Source: Geminocystis sp. NIES-3708
GTDB taxonomy: Bacteria > Cyanobacteriota > Cyanobacteriia > Cyanobacteriales > Cyanobacteriaceae
Length of the DNA: 64,000 nt
Reading direction: 5' to 3'
NCBI RefSeq assembly: GCF_001548095.1
Contig: NZ_AP014815.1
Coordinates: 1,115,656 to 1,179,655, forward strand
Within the stretch, counting starts at the first letter, position 1; every line of letters begins with the position of its first letter. The notes under the pieces were generated by a model. That model did no database searches. It saw nothing but the letters and a program-made list of their open reading frames with translations, and was not told the origin of the DNA. This document shows, in pieces, positions 39,090 through 48,841 of the stretch. A program made the position numbers and the translations under genes.

Positions 39090-40220
39090 ATGATAACCAC
39101 ATCAACTATTGAAATAAGTCAAGAAAGACAAAATGAAGCGGAAGAACAAATCAGAGAATTACATAAAACAGTTGACTACAATACAATAGAATATCCCATT
39201 GAAGTTATTGTCAATAAATTTATAGAAGAAGAAAACGGAAAAACAGAATTATTTATTCCCGATTATCAAAGAGAATTTGCATGGGATGAAATACGTCAGT
39301 CAAAATTTATCGAATCTATTTTATTAGGATTACCTATTCCTGCCATTTATGTTGCTGACAATTCGGAAGAGTTACTAGAGGAAAATAATTTAGAAACAGA
39401 AGATTTAGGCCGTTGGGAAATTATAGATGGCACTCAAAGAATTCGTACTTTAGCAAGATTTATTAATCAAGAATTAAGATTACAAGGTTTAGAAAAATTA
39501 ACTAAATTAGAAGGGTTTTTATTTTCTGATTTACCATTGGCACGACAAAGAAGATTTAAAAGAGCATCAATCAGAATTATCGAATTAACGGAAGATACTG
39601 ACGAAGAAACTCGTAGAAATTTGTTTGAAAGAATAAATAGTGGCAGTGTTGAATTGAACGCCATGGAAAAACGTCGAGGAATTAGGAGAGGAAAATTTCT
39701 TGATTTGCTCGATAAATTGGCTAAAAATACTAAATTTCTTGAGCTTTGCTCTTTTTCAGAAGCACAAATAAAGTATAAAGATCCCCAAGAATATATATTA
39801 CGTTTTTTTGCATTTTTAAATAATTATGATAACGGTTACGAAAGTTTTATAAAAAAAAATATAACTGATTTTCTCGATGAATATTTAGAAGAAACAAATC
39901 AAATTACTTCTGACAAAATATTAGAGATGGAAAAAGAATTTAATCAGATGTTAAATTTTGTAGAGAGATATTTTCCGAATGGATTTTACCAAGAAAATAA
40001 AACAGGAAAAAAACCTGTCACCAGAATTAAGTTTGAGTCTTTATCGGTGGGAATAGCTTTAGCGTTGAGAGAAAATCTTAATTTAAAACCCACCTCTAAT
40101 GCTCTTTCTTTATTATATTCAAAAGAATTTAATGATTATACTAAAGGGGATGCTAGTAGCTCGAAAGTTAAAGTTCTTCGCAGAATTAACTATGTTAAAA
40201 GTATGCTGTTAGGAGAATAA
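39090..40220 (+). CDS. DUF262 (GmrS/ParB-like) protein, probable defence component
   Basis: A 376-residue protein (start ATG 39090; an upstream TTG at 39039 is less likely). The DUF262 core is clear: IPDYQREFAWDEIRQSKFIE, SILLGLPIPAIYV, the nucleotide-binding WEIIDGTQRIRTL (usually DGQQR) and LFERINSGSVELN. The C-terminal half is helical without an HNH nuclease (no DUF1524 part), so it resembles stand-alone GmrS-like sensors. A GTG-started HEPN nuclease gene begins 3 nt after the stop, with the RBS AGGAGAA inside this gene's end. The two-gene unit is probably an antiviral or abortive-infection module. Confidence 0.87.
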   Translation: MITTSTIEISQERQNEAEEQIRELHKTVDYNTIEYPIEVIVNKFIEEENGKTELFIPDYQREFAWDEIRQSKFIESILLGLPIPAIYVADNSEELLEENNLETEDLGRWEIIDGTQRIRTLARFINQELRLQGLEKLTKLEGFLFSDLPLARQRRFKRASIRIIELTEDTDEETRRNLFERINSGSVELNAMEKRRGIRRGKFLDLLDKLAKNTKFLELCSFSEAQIKYKDPQEYILRFFAFLNNYDNGYESFIKKNITDFLDEYLEETNQITSDKILEMEKEFNQMLNFVERYFPNGFYQENKTGKKPVTRIKFESLSVGIALALRENLNLKPTSNALSLLYSKEFNDYTKGDASSSKVKVLRRINYVKSMLLGE

Positions 40221-40223
40221 CAA

Positions 40224-40910
40224 GTGCAAACAGTATTGGATGATTTTAACCAAAGAGCAAAAGAAGTTACTGATTATATAGATTTTGTTAAAAACTTAGA
40301 AGAACAGGAAAAAAAAGCAACTAATGATCACTATTTATCAATAGTAAAGGTTAATTTGTTAACTACACTTAAAGCTACTGCATATTTATTATTATACAAT
40401 CTAGTTGAATCTACAATTAGAAATGCGACTCAACTTATTTTTGATGAAATAATTACTAGAGAAATAAATTTTGATGATCTTCGCAGGGAAATAAAAAAAT
40501 TTATCTGGAAAAATGTTAGAGATAGAGACAAAAACTTTGATCGCTTTATTGAGAATACCAACCATATAATAAAAGATCTTGTGAATCAGCAAACTTTGGA
40601 TACTGATAAGATGTTTTCAGGTAATTTAGATAGTAAAGCTATTAAAACAATTTCTGAAAAATTCTTAGGCTTCTCAACAGAAACTAAATCACAAAAAACT
40701 TGGGATGGAAAGGATTTAAGATCAATTAAAGATAATAGAAATGATCTGGCTCATGGTTTAAAATCTTTTAGTGATATTGGTAAAGACGTAAGTTCAAATG
40801 AAATTTGCCAAATTAGTGAAAGAGTTATCGAATATTTAAAACAAATTTTAGAAAATATTGATCATTATTTAGCTAATGAAGAGTATTTGGAGTCAAATGT
40901 AAAAAGGTGA
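40224..40910 (+). CDS. HEPN-family nuclease (MAE_28990/MAE_18760-like)
   Basis: A 228-residue alpha-helical protein with the HEPN RNase signature R-x4-H in RNDLAHG near residues 173-179, preceded by DLRSIKDNR. The N-terminal half (LKATAYLLLYNLVESTIRNA) matches the MAE_28990/MAE_18760 HEPN-like family defined in Microcystis. HEPN toxins cleave RNA, often as dimers. The start is GTG, tightly coupled to DUF262, which probably controls it. The 3' gap (40911-41117) contains a possible further chlH-end remnant near 40961 (ACCTTTGATTCGATCGCA). Confidence 0.85.
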   Translation: MQTVLDDFNQRAKEVTDYIDFVKNLEEQEKKATNDHYLSIVKVNLLTTLKATAYLLLYNLVESTIRNATQLIFDEIITREINFDDLRREIKKFIWKNVRDRDKNFDRFIENTNHIIKDLVNQQTLDTDKMFSGNLDSKAIKTISEKFLGFSTETKSQKTWDGKDLRSIKDNRNDLAHGLKSFSDIGKDVSSNEICQISERVIEYLKQILENIDHYLANEEYLESNVKR

Positions 40911-41117
40911 GCTAAATGTTTAAAATACATAATTTTATGAGATAATTAATAATCATTAAATACCTTTGATTCGATCGCACTGATAGGATATGATGAGTTC
41001 GATCGAACCTAATTTTCAATCATTAATTTAAGGCATAATTAATTTTGTATTTGAGTGCTAAACTATGATTTGAAAGTAATATCAATGGTCAAGATAAGAT
41101 CATTGCTTATTAGAAGT

Positions 41118-41332
41118 ATGATAAAAACTTTTACTGCCAGAGTCTTTCCAGAGGGAAATTGGTTTGTTGCCCAATGTTTAGAAGTTGAGATTGCTAGTCA
41201 AGGAGAAACAGAAACTGAAGCATTAGCAAATCTTCAAGAAGCCCTTGAATTGCATTTTGAGCGTCCTTGTGCCACTATTTCCCCACATTAGAAAAATTAC
41301 AAGTAGAAATCGATTATGATAATGATCAATAG
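41118..41332 (+). pseudogene. HicB-family antitoxin truncated by a 1-nt frameshift
   Basis: The gene starts MIKTFTARVFPEGNWFVAQC (ATG 41118; the frame is open from 41055) and has the HicB core ASQGETETEALANLQEAL. After CATISP the frame hits TAG at 41289-41291. One frame over the text continues PTLEKLQVEIDYDNDQ to a stop at 41332, which is the expected HicB tail, so one C has probably been lost in the CCCC run at 41280-41283. A 57-residue truncated product remains possible. No HicA gene follows. Confidence 0.65.
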
Positions 41333-41362
41333 TTTTTTAGAGCGGGTTTATAGAAAAGGATT

Positions 41363-41551
41363 ATGACTAAACTCTCCATTGATATACCTATTAGAAATAT
41401 TGCAGAATTAATAACCTCTATGAACAAACAAGAAATTGAAACCCTATATCTTCTTTTAACAGAAGAAGGGGCAGAACTTTTGGAGAGGAAAAATGATGTT
41501 TTACTAAAGAAATTAAAATTTTTAGACAGAGACGAAGCCTTTGATGTATAA
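41363..41551 (+). CDS. putative antitoxin of a RelE-type pair
   Basis: A 62-residue acidic, helical protein (MTKLSIDIPIRNIAELITSM; LLLTEEGAELLERKNDVLLK) with no classical ribbon-helix-helix or AbrB motif. Its stop overlaps the start of the RelE-like toxin gene by 8 nt, the usual layout in which the antitoxin is translated first. Antitoxin function is therefore inferred from context and size. Confidence 0.65.
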   Translation: MTKLSIDIPIRNIAELITSMNKQEIETLYLLLTEEGAELLERKNDVLLKKLKFLDRDEAFDV

Positions 41552-41831
41552 AGATCAATATCATCCAAGAATAAAAAAAGACTTGAAAAAACTTGATCCA
41601 CGAATTCGTGAAGAGATCAAGAATAAATATATACCCAATATTTTATTATCCCCTAATATAGGTCATAATCTCGAAGGTGATTTAAGTGGTATTCTTTCTT
41701 ATCATATTACGATCTTCAAGCAACAATATCGCATTGCCTATATTGTTGATGAAAATGTGAAAACAGTGTTTATTCTTATGATTGGTAAAAGAGGCGATTT
41801 TTATACTCTCTTGAAAAGAAGAATTGCATAG
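41544..41831 (+). CDS. RelE/ParE-superfamily toxin
   Basis: A 95-residue basic protein starting at ATG 41544 (MYKDQYHPRIKKDLKKLDPR). The first ORF codon, TTG at 41541, is less likely. It has the RelE fold features: N-terminal HPRIKKDLKKLDPRIREEI helix pair, GHNLEGDLSGILSYHI, the strand QQYRIAYIVDEN and the C-terminal IGKRGDFYTLLKRR. RelE proteins cut mRNA on the ribosome. It overlaps its antitoxin by 8 nt. The module is bounded downstream by a chlH-end remnant at 41850. Confidence 0.83.
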   Translation: MYKDQYHPRIKKDLKKLDPRIREEIKNKYIPNILLSPNIGHNLEGDLSGILSYHITIFKQQYRIAYIVDENVKTVFILMIGKRGDFYTLLKRRIA

Positions 41832-41849
41832 TTTCAGGGATAGGGAATG

Positions 41850-41989
41850 AAAGATTTGATCGAACAGCACCACTTCGTGATCAAACCCTTCTTGGTAGAA
41901 GCATTAAAGTCATTTATATAAATCACATCCTACAATAAGTTAGAGAGGGTTAGAATTTAAAATCATCAACCGTTTACTAATCTTATCGA
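41850..41989 (-). pseudogene. decayed copy of the chlH 3' end (remnant 3)
   Basis: The clearest part is 41948-41989, which reads on the minus strand DKISKRLMILNSN, against [14 protein letters not shown] in ChlH (KRLM-LN-N conserved). The C-terminal part is recognisable by GATTTGATCGAAC and CCCTTCTTGGTAGAAG, with the same kind of short insert as remnant 2. The distance between the two parts is close to that in chlH. It separates the RelE module from the 497-residue gene. Confidence 0.65.
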
Positions 41990-42066
41990 TGTTTTACAAT
42001 TACAAGATTAGAGATAATAAAAGCTAAAATAGATAGTATATTTGTTCAATATATTGCACTTAAACA

Positions 42067-43560
42067 ATGAGCATGAATCCACAACATTTGATAGCTCAAA
42101 TTGACAAGCCCATATATCTTCATTTTCTGAATCGAGAACTTTTATCTCCCATAATTAATTACAATTCTGATTCGATTAGAAATAATATTTTAATGGATGT
42201 ACGTTTAACATTATTAATGGGCGATAGGCACTGTTATTTATCACCTTCATTAATATTTGAAGATCGTTTTGCACGTTTAGTTATTAATCAATTTCCAAAT
42301 TTGTTCCAAGAAGGACATATTCGTTTATCGTCAAATTACTATAATATATGCGAGTTTATTGACGAAAAAAAAGAACAATATTCTCATGCTCAGAAATATT
42401 ACCCATTTTACTTTAATGATACATACAAAAAAATTGAAGATGTTGGTTTAATCTATCAGAGAAAAGATACAGATACTAGCCTGATTTTAACTGACAACAT
42501 AAAAAATAAACTGCACGATAAAAACAATAGTGATCAATTATTACTCAATCTTAAATTGACTTCATCTCAACCAAGAATAGACGGATTTAAGCCCTATGCT
42601 ATTGAAGCGATAGAAAAAAGAGGTAATTTTGCTGTGACAGGATTATTATTTGAGAATGATTTTAACAAACATGATTTACAAGAAAAAGAGAGAAAATATT
42701 TTGATTTAATAATTGTTGAGCAATATATAATCAGCTATTTATTAGATTTTAACGGTGTCATTGCCACTAATTTACTATCTGGAATTAATCATTTTAACTA
42801 TCTTGCTACTGAATTTCCCTTCTATGATATATCACTATGGCAGTATATTTACGACAGATTAGGATGTATTGATTTTATTCGTAAATGTTCAGATATTGAA
42901 ATTATATCTATCAGAGAAGAACCGATATATAAAAAATTTATTAATACTATTCGTCTTTGTATTAATGAAGCAGTAAACTCAATCGTAATTGATACAATCA
43001 AAATCTCTAACACTGCAAAGATAGAAAAAATAAAGAGTCAATTAAGTGGAAATTTATACACTGTTAGGCTATTTAAAAAAAGTAAAAATATCGATGATTT
43101 TTTAGAAAACTTAAATTTAGCAACAGAAATTCTTGAGTCTCATGGATTTAAAATAGAAGTATTGTCTTCAAATGTCAAAGAAAATTGTCCAAAACAATTA
43201 AATCAGCAAGGCTCACAAACTAATAATTATAATAACTGTACAATATTTAACAATTCAGGAAACAATCATATGACGGATAAGAGAAGTACTAATATTAATA
43301 ACGGAAATTATAACGAAAGTGTTGATCAAAGCCGTAATTTTACAACAGGGAATGTAGGTGGAGATTTAAAAATTGAAGGTACATCCATAATGAATGATAA
43401 TCATGAAATAACCGAAAAAAACAAGAGAAAAATGATCATAATCAGTGTATTAATATTCTTAATACCAGTTTTTGCATCTCTTTTTGGAGGTTTATTTAAT
43501 CCAGAAACTAGACAATTGTTAAAGTTAGATCATCCAATCGAAACTAAAGAAGAAAAATAA
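42067..43560 (+). CDS. unrecognised 497-aa protein with C-terminal membrane helix
   Basis: No known domain was recognised in the first ~390 residues, which look globular with mixed alpha/beta content (LTLLMGDRHCYLSPSLIFED near 50; HAQKYYPFYFNDTYKK near 107). A Asn/Gly-rich stretch follows (about 393-440; NNYNNCTIFNNSGNN, INNGNYNESVDQS, FTTGNVGGDLKIEG) that resembles short beta-repeat linkers of cyanobacterial accessory proteins. One strong membrane helix (IIISVLIFLIPVFASLFGGLF, about 458-478) and a short charged tail end the protein. It is the module nearest to the chlH 3' end and is convergent with it. A sensor-plus-membrane-effector role in defence is a guess from context. Confidence 0.6.
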   Translation: MSMNPQHLIAQIDKPIYLHFLNRELLSPIINYNSDSIRNNILMDVRLTLLMGDRHCYLSPSLIFEDRFARLVINQFPNLFQEGHIRLSSNYYNICEFIDEKKEQYSHAQKYYPFYFNDTYKKIEDVGLIYQRKDTDTSLILTDNIKNKLHDKNNSDQLLLNLKLTSSQPRIDGFKPYAIEAIEKRGNFAVTGLLFENDFNKHDLQEKERKYFDLIIVEQYIISYLLDFNGVIATNLLSGINHFNYLATEFPFYDISLWQYIYDRLGCIDFIRKCSDIEIISIREEPIYKKFINTIRLCINEAVNSIVIDTIKISNTAKIEKIKSQLSGNLYTVRLFKKSKNIDDFLENLNLATEILESHGFKIEVLSSNVKENCPKQLNQQGSQTNNYNNCTIFNNSGNNHMTDKRSTNINNGNYNESVDQSRNFTTGNVGGDLKIEGTSIMNDNHEITEKNKRKMIIISVLIFLIPVFASLFGGLFNPETRQLLKLDHPIETKEEK

Positions 43561-43570
43561 TTATTCCTAT

Positions 43571-43593
43571 TAAAAAGGTGGGCAATGCCCACC
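43571..43593 (-). terminator. intrinsic terminator of chlH
   Basis: GGTGGGC-AAT-GCCCACC (43577-43593) forms a perfect 7-bp GC-rich stem with a 3-nt loop. Read on the minus strand it is followed by TTTTTA (43571-43576), giving a standard rho-independent terminator 14 nt beyond the chlH stop codon. The hairpin would also serve the convergent gene ending at 43560, but without a T-run on that strand. Confidence 0.8.
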
Positions 43594-43607
43594 CTACGAT
43601 TTAATGA

Positions 43608-46600
43608 TTACTCAATGCCTTCGATGCGATCTTCCGCTTCTTGGTACAGTTGTTGTAATCGACCGATATTCTCTTCTGAGGTTTCCCAGTAACCACGCCC
43701 GTTAACTTCTAAGAGGGTGCTTACCATACGGCGGAATGAGTTGGGGTTTAAATCCATTAACCGTTTACACATCTCTTCATCTTGGATAAAGGTGGTGTTG
43801 GTGTCTTCATAAACCCAGTTATCCACAGCGTCGGCGGTGGCACTCCATCCCATGGTATTTACAAGGCGTTTCGATAATTCCCTTACCCCTTCGTAGCCGT
43901 GAGATAACATCCCTTCGTACCATTTGGGATTTAATAATTTGGTACGGGCATCTAAACGCACGGTTTCCGATAAAGTACGGACTTGAGCGTTAGCGGTGGT
44001 AGTGTCTGCGATATATGCAGAGGGTTTTTTCCCGTCATCGCGCAAGGATGCAACTACTTTTGTAGGATCAGAGTCGAAATAGTGGGAGACATCCGTTAAG
44101 CTAATCTCAGAAGAATCGAGGTTTTGGAAGGTTGCATCAGCCGTTTTTAAGGATTTCTCAAAAATGCCTCGACTTTCATCCATGACTCCCGGATTATCGG
44201 AGTTAAACGCAAAGGATTTACGGTTTAAGTACATATCCCGCAATTCTTGCTCTTCTTCCCAACTACTGTTTTCTACCGCTAGGTTAACGTTACTAGAATA
44301 TGAACCAGATGCGTTGGAAAAGACACGGGTTGCCGCTTGACGTAGGTTGATACCCATTTCTTCCGCTTGTTGCAGTGCATGTTTACGGACGAAATTCATC
44401 TCTAAAGGTTCGTCTGCTTCGGCGGCTTTTTTGACGGCTTGATCAAGTAAATTCATTTGATTGATGAATAGATCACGAAATACACCAGAACAGTTAACAA
44501 CTACATCAATACGAGGTCTGCCTAATTCTTCTAAGGGGATTAATTCGAGTTTGTTGACGCGCCCTAAAGCATCAGGAACGGGTTTAACCCCAATCATCCA
44601 CATAATTTGTGCTAAGGATTCCCCATAGGTTTTGATGTTATCCGTTCCCCATAATACACAAGCGATCGTCTCTGGATATTTTCCGCCGTTGTCTAGCTTT
44701 TGACGCTCTAAGAGTCTGTCCACAACGATTTTAGCTGATTGTACCGCCGCTAAAGTCGGTATTTTTTGGGGATCGAGAGCATGAATGTTTTTACCAGTCG
44801 GCAACACATTGGGGTTACGGATGGGATCGCCACCGGGTCCAGGTAATACATATTCACCCTCAAGGGCTTTTAATAACGCACCTAATTCATTATCCGCACA
44901 AACTTGCTCTAAGCAAAATTCGAGATATTCAAAGAGTGGTTTTATGGCTTTTTCGTCAACTTTGGTGTAACCTAATTCGTGTAATTTAGCAACCCAAGGC
45001 TCTTTTTTGCCCATATTGAAGAAATTTAGCTTAGAAACAAAAGAAACTCGCCCTTCTGCGTTGATTTGTTCCTCTACTAAGGCTCTTACTGCCGCTCTTG
45101 TGGCTTCGGTGATGTTTTGTAATAACTCCACATCCGCTAAAACTCCTTTATCAGCGTTACGGTAAATATCCTCAATTTTACGCCCGATACTATTAGCAAT
45201 GATGGTGGTTAAAGCCAAAATGCCCTCATCTTCTCTGTCTAAACTAGCAATATTGACAAGAGTTGCGATCGCTTCCTCAGCAGTGGGAGGTTTACCGACA
45301 ACGTGCAATCCACAAGGAAGTAAACGGGATTCAATTTCCATCAACTTGCGATAAACTGAACCGACAATGTGATCACGTTCATTTTGAGACATGGTGCTAG
45401 AGTCGATCATTTCGGCTTCTTGCCCTTCAGGAGTCGCAATTTCAGGGATGTCTTTATCTAAGTTGCAAATTCTGGCTTTGTCGATGATGGTGTTAACAAT
45501 TTGGATGGCGCGCCCACTATCTTTAAGGCTTTGATATGAACCGATTAACTCGCTTAATTCTTCTAAACCCTTGTACAGTCCAGCATTTTCCGCAGGGGGG
45601 GTTAAGTAAGAAATGGTAGCGGCATAACTACGACGTTTAGCGATAGTTGCCTCACTGGGGTTGTTAGCGGCGTAATAGTAGATATTAGGAATATTACCGA
45701 TAAGGCTATCAGGATAACAGTCACCAGACATCCCCATTTGTTTACCCGGCATAAATTCAAGAGATCCGTGTGTTCCAAAATGCAACACTGCATCTACACC
45801 CCAAACTTTTTCGAGGTAGGTATAGTATGCCGCAAAACCGTGGTGAGGAGAGGCAGAGCGAGAAAAAAGTAGTCTCATAGGATCGCCTTCGTAACCGAAG
45901 GTAGGTTGCACACCAATGAAAACGTTACCAAATTCTTTACCGTAAATTAACAGGTTTTGTCCATCGCTGTTGAGATGCCCCGGAGGCGCACCCCAGTTTT
46001 CTTCTAATTTTTTGGAGTAGGGGGTTAAACGCTCGTATTCTTCCACACTCATGCGATAGGCAACGTTTAATTCGGGGCTGGAATATTGGGCTTGGGCATC
46101 GTGAATTACCATCTCCATTAACTCCTTGGCAGTTTCTGGCACGTCTTGCACGTCATAGCCGTTGTTTTTCATGCCCTTTAATACTTCGTGAATTGAGCCG
46201 AAAACGTCTAAATAAGCGGCTGTACCTACGTTACCCTTATCAGGAGGGAAGCTAAAGACGGTAATCGCTAATTTTTTGTCAATTTTGGGCTTTTTACGTA
46301 AATTTGTCCATTTTAAAGCACGAGAGGCGATCGCCTCTACCCTGTCTTGTAAAGTGATAGAGCGTCCTGTATTACCATCCCGTCCAGATAAGATGATAGG
46401 TTCGATCGCACCGTCTAATTCGGGGATAGCGATTTGTAGTGCAACTTGGATAGGATGCAAACCGAGATCGCTTTCTTCCCATTCTTCCGTAGTTTGGAAT
46501 ACCAACGGTAAAGCCACCATATAAGGGCGATTCAGACGTTTTAAAGATTCGATCGCCTTGGGATGATCTTGTCGTGCAGGGCCACCTACAAGGGCAAAGC

Positions 46601-47630
46601 CCGTTAAAGATACTACAGCATCAACAATTGGTAATGGCTCAACACCAGCGACGGCTTTATCTAAGAAATACTCATCAACAGGCTTGGAAAAGTCTAAACC
46701 ACCTGCAAAAATAGGAATAACACGAGCGCCACGATATTCTAACTCTTGCAACATTGCTACATAGTGAGCATCGTCACCAGTGACAAGGTGAGTACGTTGT
46801 AATACTAAACCAATAGTAGGAGCAAGAGGATCTCTTAAATCTCCATTGATATCATCACGGTTATTGTACCAGTTGAGGTATTCCTTAATGTCCTCAAACA
46901 TTTTGGGTGCGAGGGGATGCCAAATACCCATATCAGGATACACCACAGGCTCGTTATATTCTCGGTTGCTTAGTAAGGATTTTTCTCCCGTGAAGACGTA
47001 TTTATCCGCTAACATCAAGAAGAAGTTTTCGAGGTTATCGGCATTACCCCCCAACCAGTACTGAAAACTCAACATAAAGTTACGTGCGTCTTGGGCTTTC
47101 TCGACGGGAAGATATTTTAAGACGGTGGGCAGGGTGCGTAATAATTTGAGCATGGCATCTTCAAAACCTGCACCATTTTTCTGCTTACGCTTCTTCATAA
47201 ATTCACCGATGACACTCTTACTTTGTCCGAGTTGTGCCATACTGAAGCTACCCATTTTGTTAAGACGCATTACTTCAGGCATGGAAGGGAAAACCACCGC
47301 CGCATCGAGTTTGTCACGGTAAGGGGTGACGGCATCGACAACTTTTTGGGCTAAGTCTTCGATAAAGATAAGGGAGGCAATGAAGATATTTGCTTCTGAT
47401 ACGTCTTTTTTAAATTCTTCATAGTTTTCGGGGCTTCGTAACTCCTCGATAAGATAACCGCTTACTTCGATCGCAAGGTTAGGATTATGGGCGTTAATGG
47501 CTTTGACGGCGGCGGTGATTGAGCTTTGATATTGTGCTTCTAACAACACATAAACCACCTTCATTAAAGCACGTCCTTGTAAATCTTCGGGTGCGATATG
47601 ACGAACGGCGGATTTTACGTTAGTAAACAT
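43608..47630 (-). CDS. chlH: magnesium chelatase subunit H
   Basis: ChlH binds protoporphyrin IX and, with ChlI and ChlD, inserts Mg2+ in the first committed step of chlorophyll synthesis. The 1340-residue length is typical. The frame is open to 47696, but Met at 47630 ([20 protein letters not shown]) matches the family start. Recognisable segments include [80 protein letters not shown] and [20 protein letters not shown]. The gene ends at an intrinsic terminator. Beyond its 3' end lie three decayed copies of its own last 54-160 nt between accessory modules. Confidence 0.97.
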   Translation of the reverse strand: MFTNVKSAVRHIAPEDLQGRALMKVVYVLLEAQYQSSITAAVKAINAHNPNLAIEVSGYLIEELRSPENYEEFKKDVSEANIFIASLIFIEDLAQKVVDAVTPYRDKLDAAVVFPSMPEVMRLNKMGSFSMAQLGQSKSVIGEFMKKRKQKNGAGFEDAMLKLLRTLPTVLKYLPVEKAQDARNFMLSFQYWLGGNADNLENFFLMLADKYVFTGEKSLLSNREYNEPVVYPDMGIWHPLAPKMFEDIKEYLNWYNNRDDINGDLRDPLAPTIGLVLQRTHLVTGDDAHYVAMLQELEYRGARVIPIFAGGLDFSKPVDEYFLDKAVAGVEPLPIVDAVVSLTGFALVGGPARQDHPKAIESLKRLNRPYMVALPLVFQTTEEWEESDLGLHPIQVALQIAIPELDGAIEPIILSGRDGNTGRSITLQDRVEAIASRALKWTNLRKKPKIDKKLAITVFSFPPDKGNVGTAAYLDVFGSIHEVLKGMKNNGYDVQDVPETAKELMEMVIHDAQAQYSSPELNVAYRMSVEEYERLTPYSKKLEENWGAPPGHLNSDGQNLLIYGKEFGNVFIGVQPTFGYEGDPMRLLFSRSASPHHGFAAYYTYLEKVWGVDAVLHFGTHGSLEFMPGKQMGMSGDCYPDSLIGNIPNIYYYAANNPSEATIAKRRSYAATISYLTPPAENAGLYKGLEELSELIGSYQSLKDSGRAIQIVNTIIDKARICNLDKDIPEIATPEGQEAEMIDSSTMSQNERDHIVGSVYRKLMEIESRLLPCGLHVVGKPPTAEEAIATLVNIASLDREDEGILALTTIIANSIGRKIEDIYRNADKGVLADVELLQNITEATRAAVRALVEEQINAEGRVSFVSKLNFFNMGKKEPWVAKLHELGYTKVDEKAIKPLFEYLEFCLEQVCADNELGALLKALEGEYVLPGPGGDPIRNPNVLPTGKNIHALDPQKIPTLAAVQSAKIVVDRLLERQKLDNGGKYPETIACVLWGTDNIKTYGESLAQIMWMIGVKPVPDALGRVNKLELIPLEELGRPRIDVVVNCSGVFRDLFINQMNLLDQAVKKAAEADEPLEMNFVRKHALQQAEEMGINLRQAATRVFSNASGSYSSNVNLAVENSSWEEEQELRDMYLNRKSFAFNSDNPGVMDESRGIFEKSLKTADATFQNLDSSEISLTDVSHYFDSDPTKVVASLRDDGKKPSAYIADTTTANAQVRTLSETVRLDARTKLLNPKWYEGMLSHGYEGVRELSKRLVNTMGWSATADAVDNWVYEDTNTTFIQDEEMCKRLMDLNPNSFRRMVSTLLEVNGRGYWETSEENIGRLQQLYQEAEDRIEGIE

Positions 47631-48246
47631 TAAGTAGTAAACTCCTGTTAAGTTAGATTGTAAAAGAAATATGAAAAAAATGATGACAGTGCTCAAAATA
47701 CACTCTTTATTGTTTTTACCACGAAACTAGGCTTTTTTACTTAGTATTACCTTAATCTTTACGGTAATCCGTAGTTTTTCGTTACATTTATTCATATCTG
47801 TAGCTTACTAGGGAGAAAGTCAACTCGGACAGTTTTCAATACCAATTTACTATTTCTCAGCTATAAGGAAAAAATCAGGAATTACTACTATTCAAATATA
47901 AATTGTAATTAAAAATAAAGATATAAAAATAACTAGCAGGATTAATGGCTTATACATGGCAAAATAAAAACCAAAATAGCAGTTAGGAAAAGATGAGATA
48001 AATTCATTATTTGGATTAGTAATTTAATTTTTTTCCATATTAAAGATAAATAAAAATAGGCTAAAAAGGCTTATTTTAGCGATGATTTCTGATGTATATT
48101 TGTTATTTTAAATTATTATAAAATTCAAAATACTTGATATATCTTAATTTTCAAGCTTTATTGTTACATCAAACTCAGGACAACTATTAGTAATCTTAAA
48201 GAATTTATCAACAAATAAGAATTGATTTCCCATCTATTAACAGGAG
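47631..48246. other. chlH upstream region, about 600 bp without genes
   Basis: AT-rich sequence with no supportable ORF on either strand. The chlH promoter and leader must lie here; on the minus strand AACAGGAG just upstream of the 47630 start is a plausible ribosome-binding site. A weak imperfect hairpin (AAAATAGGCT/AGGCTTATTTT) occurs near 48055. The region ends at the YoeB-like remnant. Confidence 0.4.
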
Positions 48247-48386
48247 TTAGAGGGGATGTAATTTTACAACTTGTTGAAAAGGCTCTTTTTGTATTTCTTT
48301 AATTAGCTTAATAATTTTTAGAGCTTTTTATGATCGTTTTCTACCCACTAGGCTAAATCCTCAAAACCACAAATATCAAATTCCAA
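48247..48386 (-). pseudogene. YoeB/Txe-type toxin remnant
   Basis: The minus strand reads LEFDICGFEDLA, a TAG stop, WVENDHKK, then after a 1-nt frameshift ALKIIKLIKEIQKEPFQQV and VKLHPL with stop. The order matches the N-terminal two thirds of YoeB/Txe toxins (FEDLxYW, KKxLKIIKLIKEIQ, PFxGxGKPxPL). The catalytic C-terminus is missing. No YefM/Phd gene is adjacent. Confidence 0.7.
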
Positions 48387-48451
48387 GTCTCGTCTCTCAC
48401 AGGCTTCCCCTAAAGATATTCTCGTTTATCTTTTTTATCTCTTATCAGGTT

Positions 48452-48570
48452 TGATCGAACCCTACACCTATCTCCCAACGACCGCAACCCTCAACCACAT
48501 TAACAGTACTCTATAAAGACGATCGAACCCTTAACCATATTAATATTAGCTCATAGGCTCGATCTCAACA
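48452..48570. repeat. 40-bp repeat cluster 1 (chlD-end-like)
   Basis: Two to three divergent tandem units, with starts near 48453, 48479 and 48520. The best copy begins CGATCGAACCCTTAACCA and ends TCATAGGCT. Units are about 40 bp, the same family as clusters at 49205 and 50570. It lies between the YoeB remnant and the BrnTA module. Confidence 0.7.
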
Positions 48571-48589
48571 GTCTGAATTATATTGAGAA

Positions 48590-48841
48590 TTAAGAACATA
48601 ATTTTAATAATTCATTATTAATAAAAACCTGATAATTTATTCCCTGTTTTTCCGCTTCATTTTTTGCCCAAGCAATAATTTTTGGGTTTATTTTTAAAGA
48701 TACTCATTCATAATCATCATCCTTCGAGCGTACAAGATATTCATCGCCAAATTGTTTCTGAATGGCAATTTTTGCCTGATTAACTTCTTCTGGTGTAATT
48801 CTTCGAGCTTTAGCAAAAGGAAACTCAGTATTATTGCTCAT
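48590..48841 (-). pseudogene. BrnA-like antitoxin interrupted by an in-frame TGA
   Basis: From ATG 48841 the frame reads MSNNTEFPFAKARRITPEE and continues to DDDYE at residue 45, then TGA (48704-48706), then VSLKINPKIIAWAKNEAEKQ and GINYQVFINNELLKLCS to TAA at 48590. The second part is the conserved DNA-binding end of BrnA-type antitoxins, so the TGA is a nonsense mutation in an otherwise complete 83-codon gene. The start overlaps the brnT stop by 11 nt. A 45-residue fragment would lack DNA binding. Confidence 0.75.

Noticed and set aside
38816-39100. 94-codon minus-strand ORF upstream of the DUF262 gene
   Set aside because: It reads through a decayed chlH end and an insert, overlaps the DUF262 start, and has no independent coding signs.
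40961-41020. Fourth chlH-end remnant (ACCTTTGATTCGATCGCA)
   Set aside because: Only about 13 of 17 positions match over a short stretch; kept as a possibility in the finding but not as a feature.
48051-48075. Hairpin AAAATAGGCT/AGGCTTATTTT upstream of chlH as a terminator or riboswitch
   Set aside because: Imperfect short stem in AT-rich DNA with no associated gene end or conserved leader structure.
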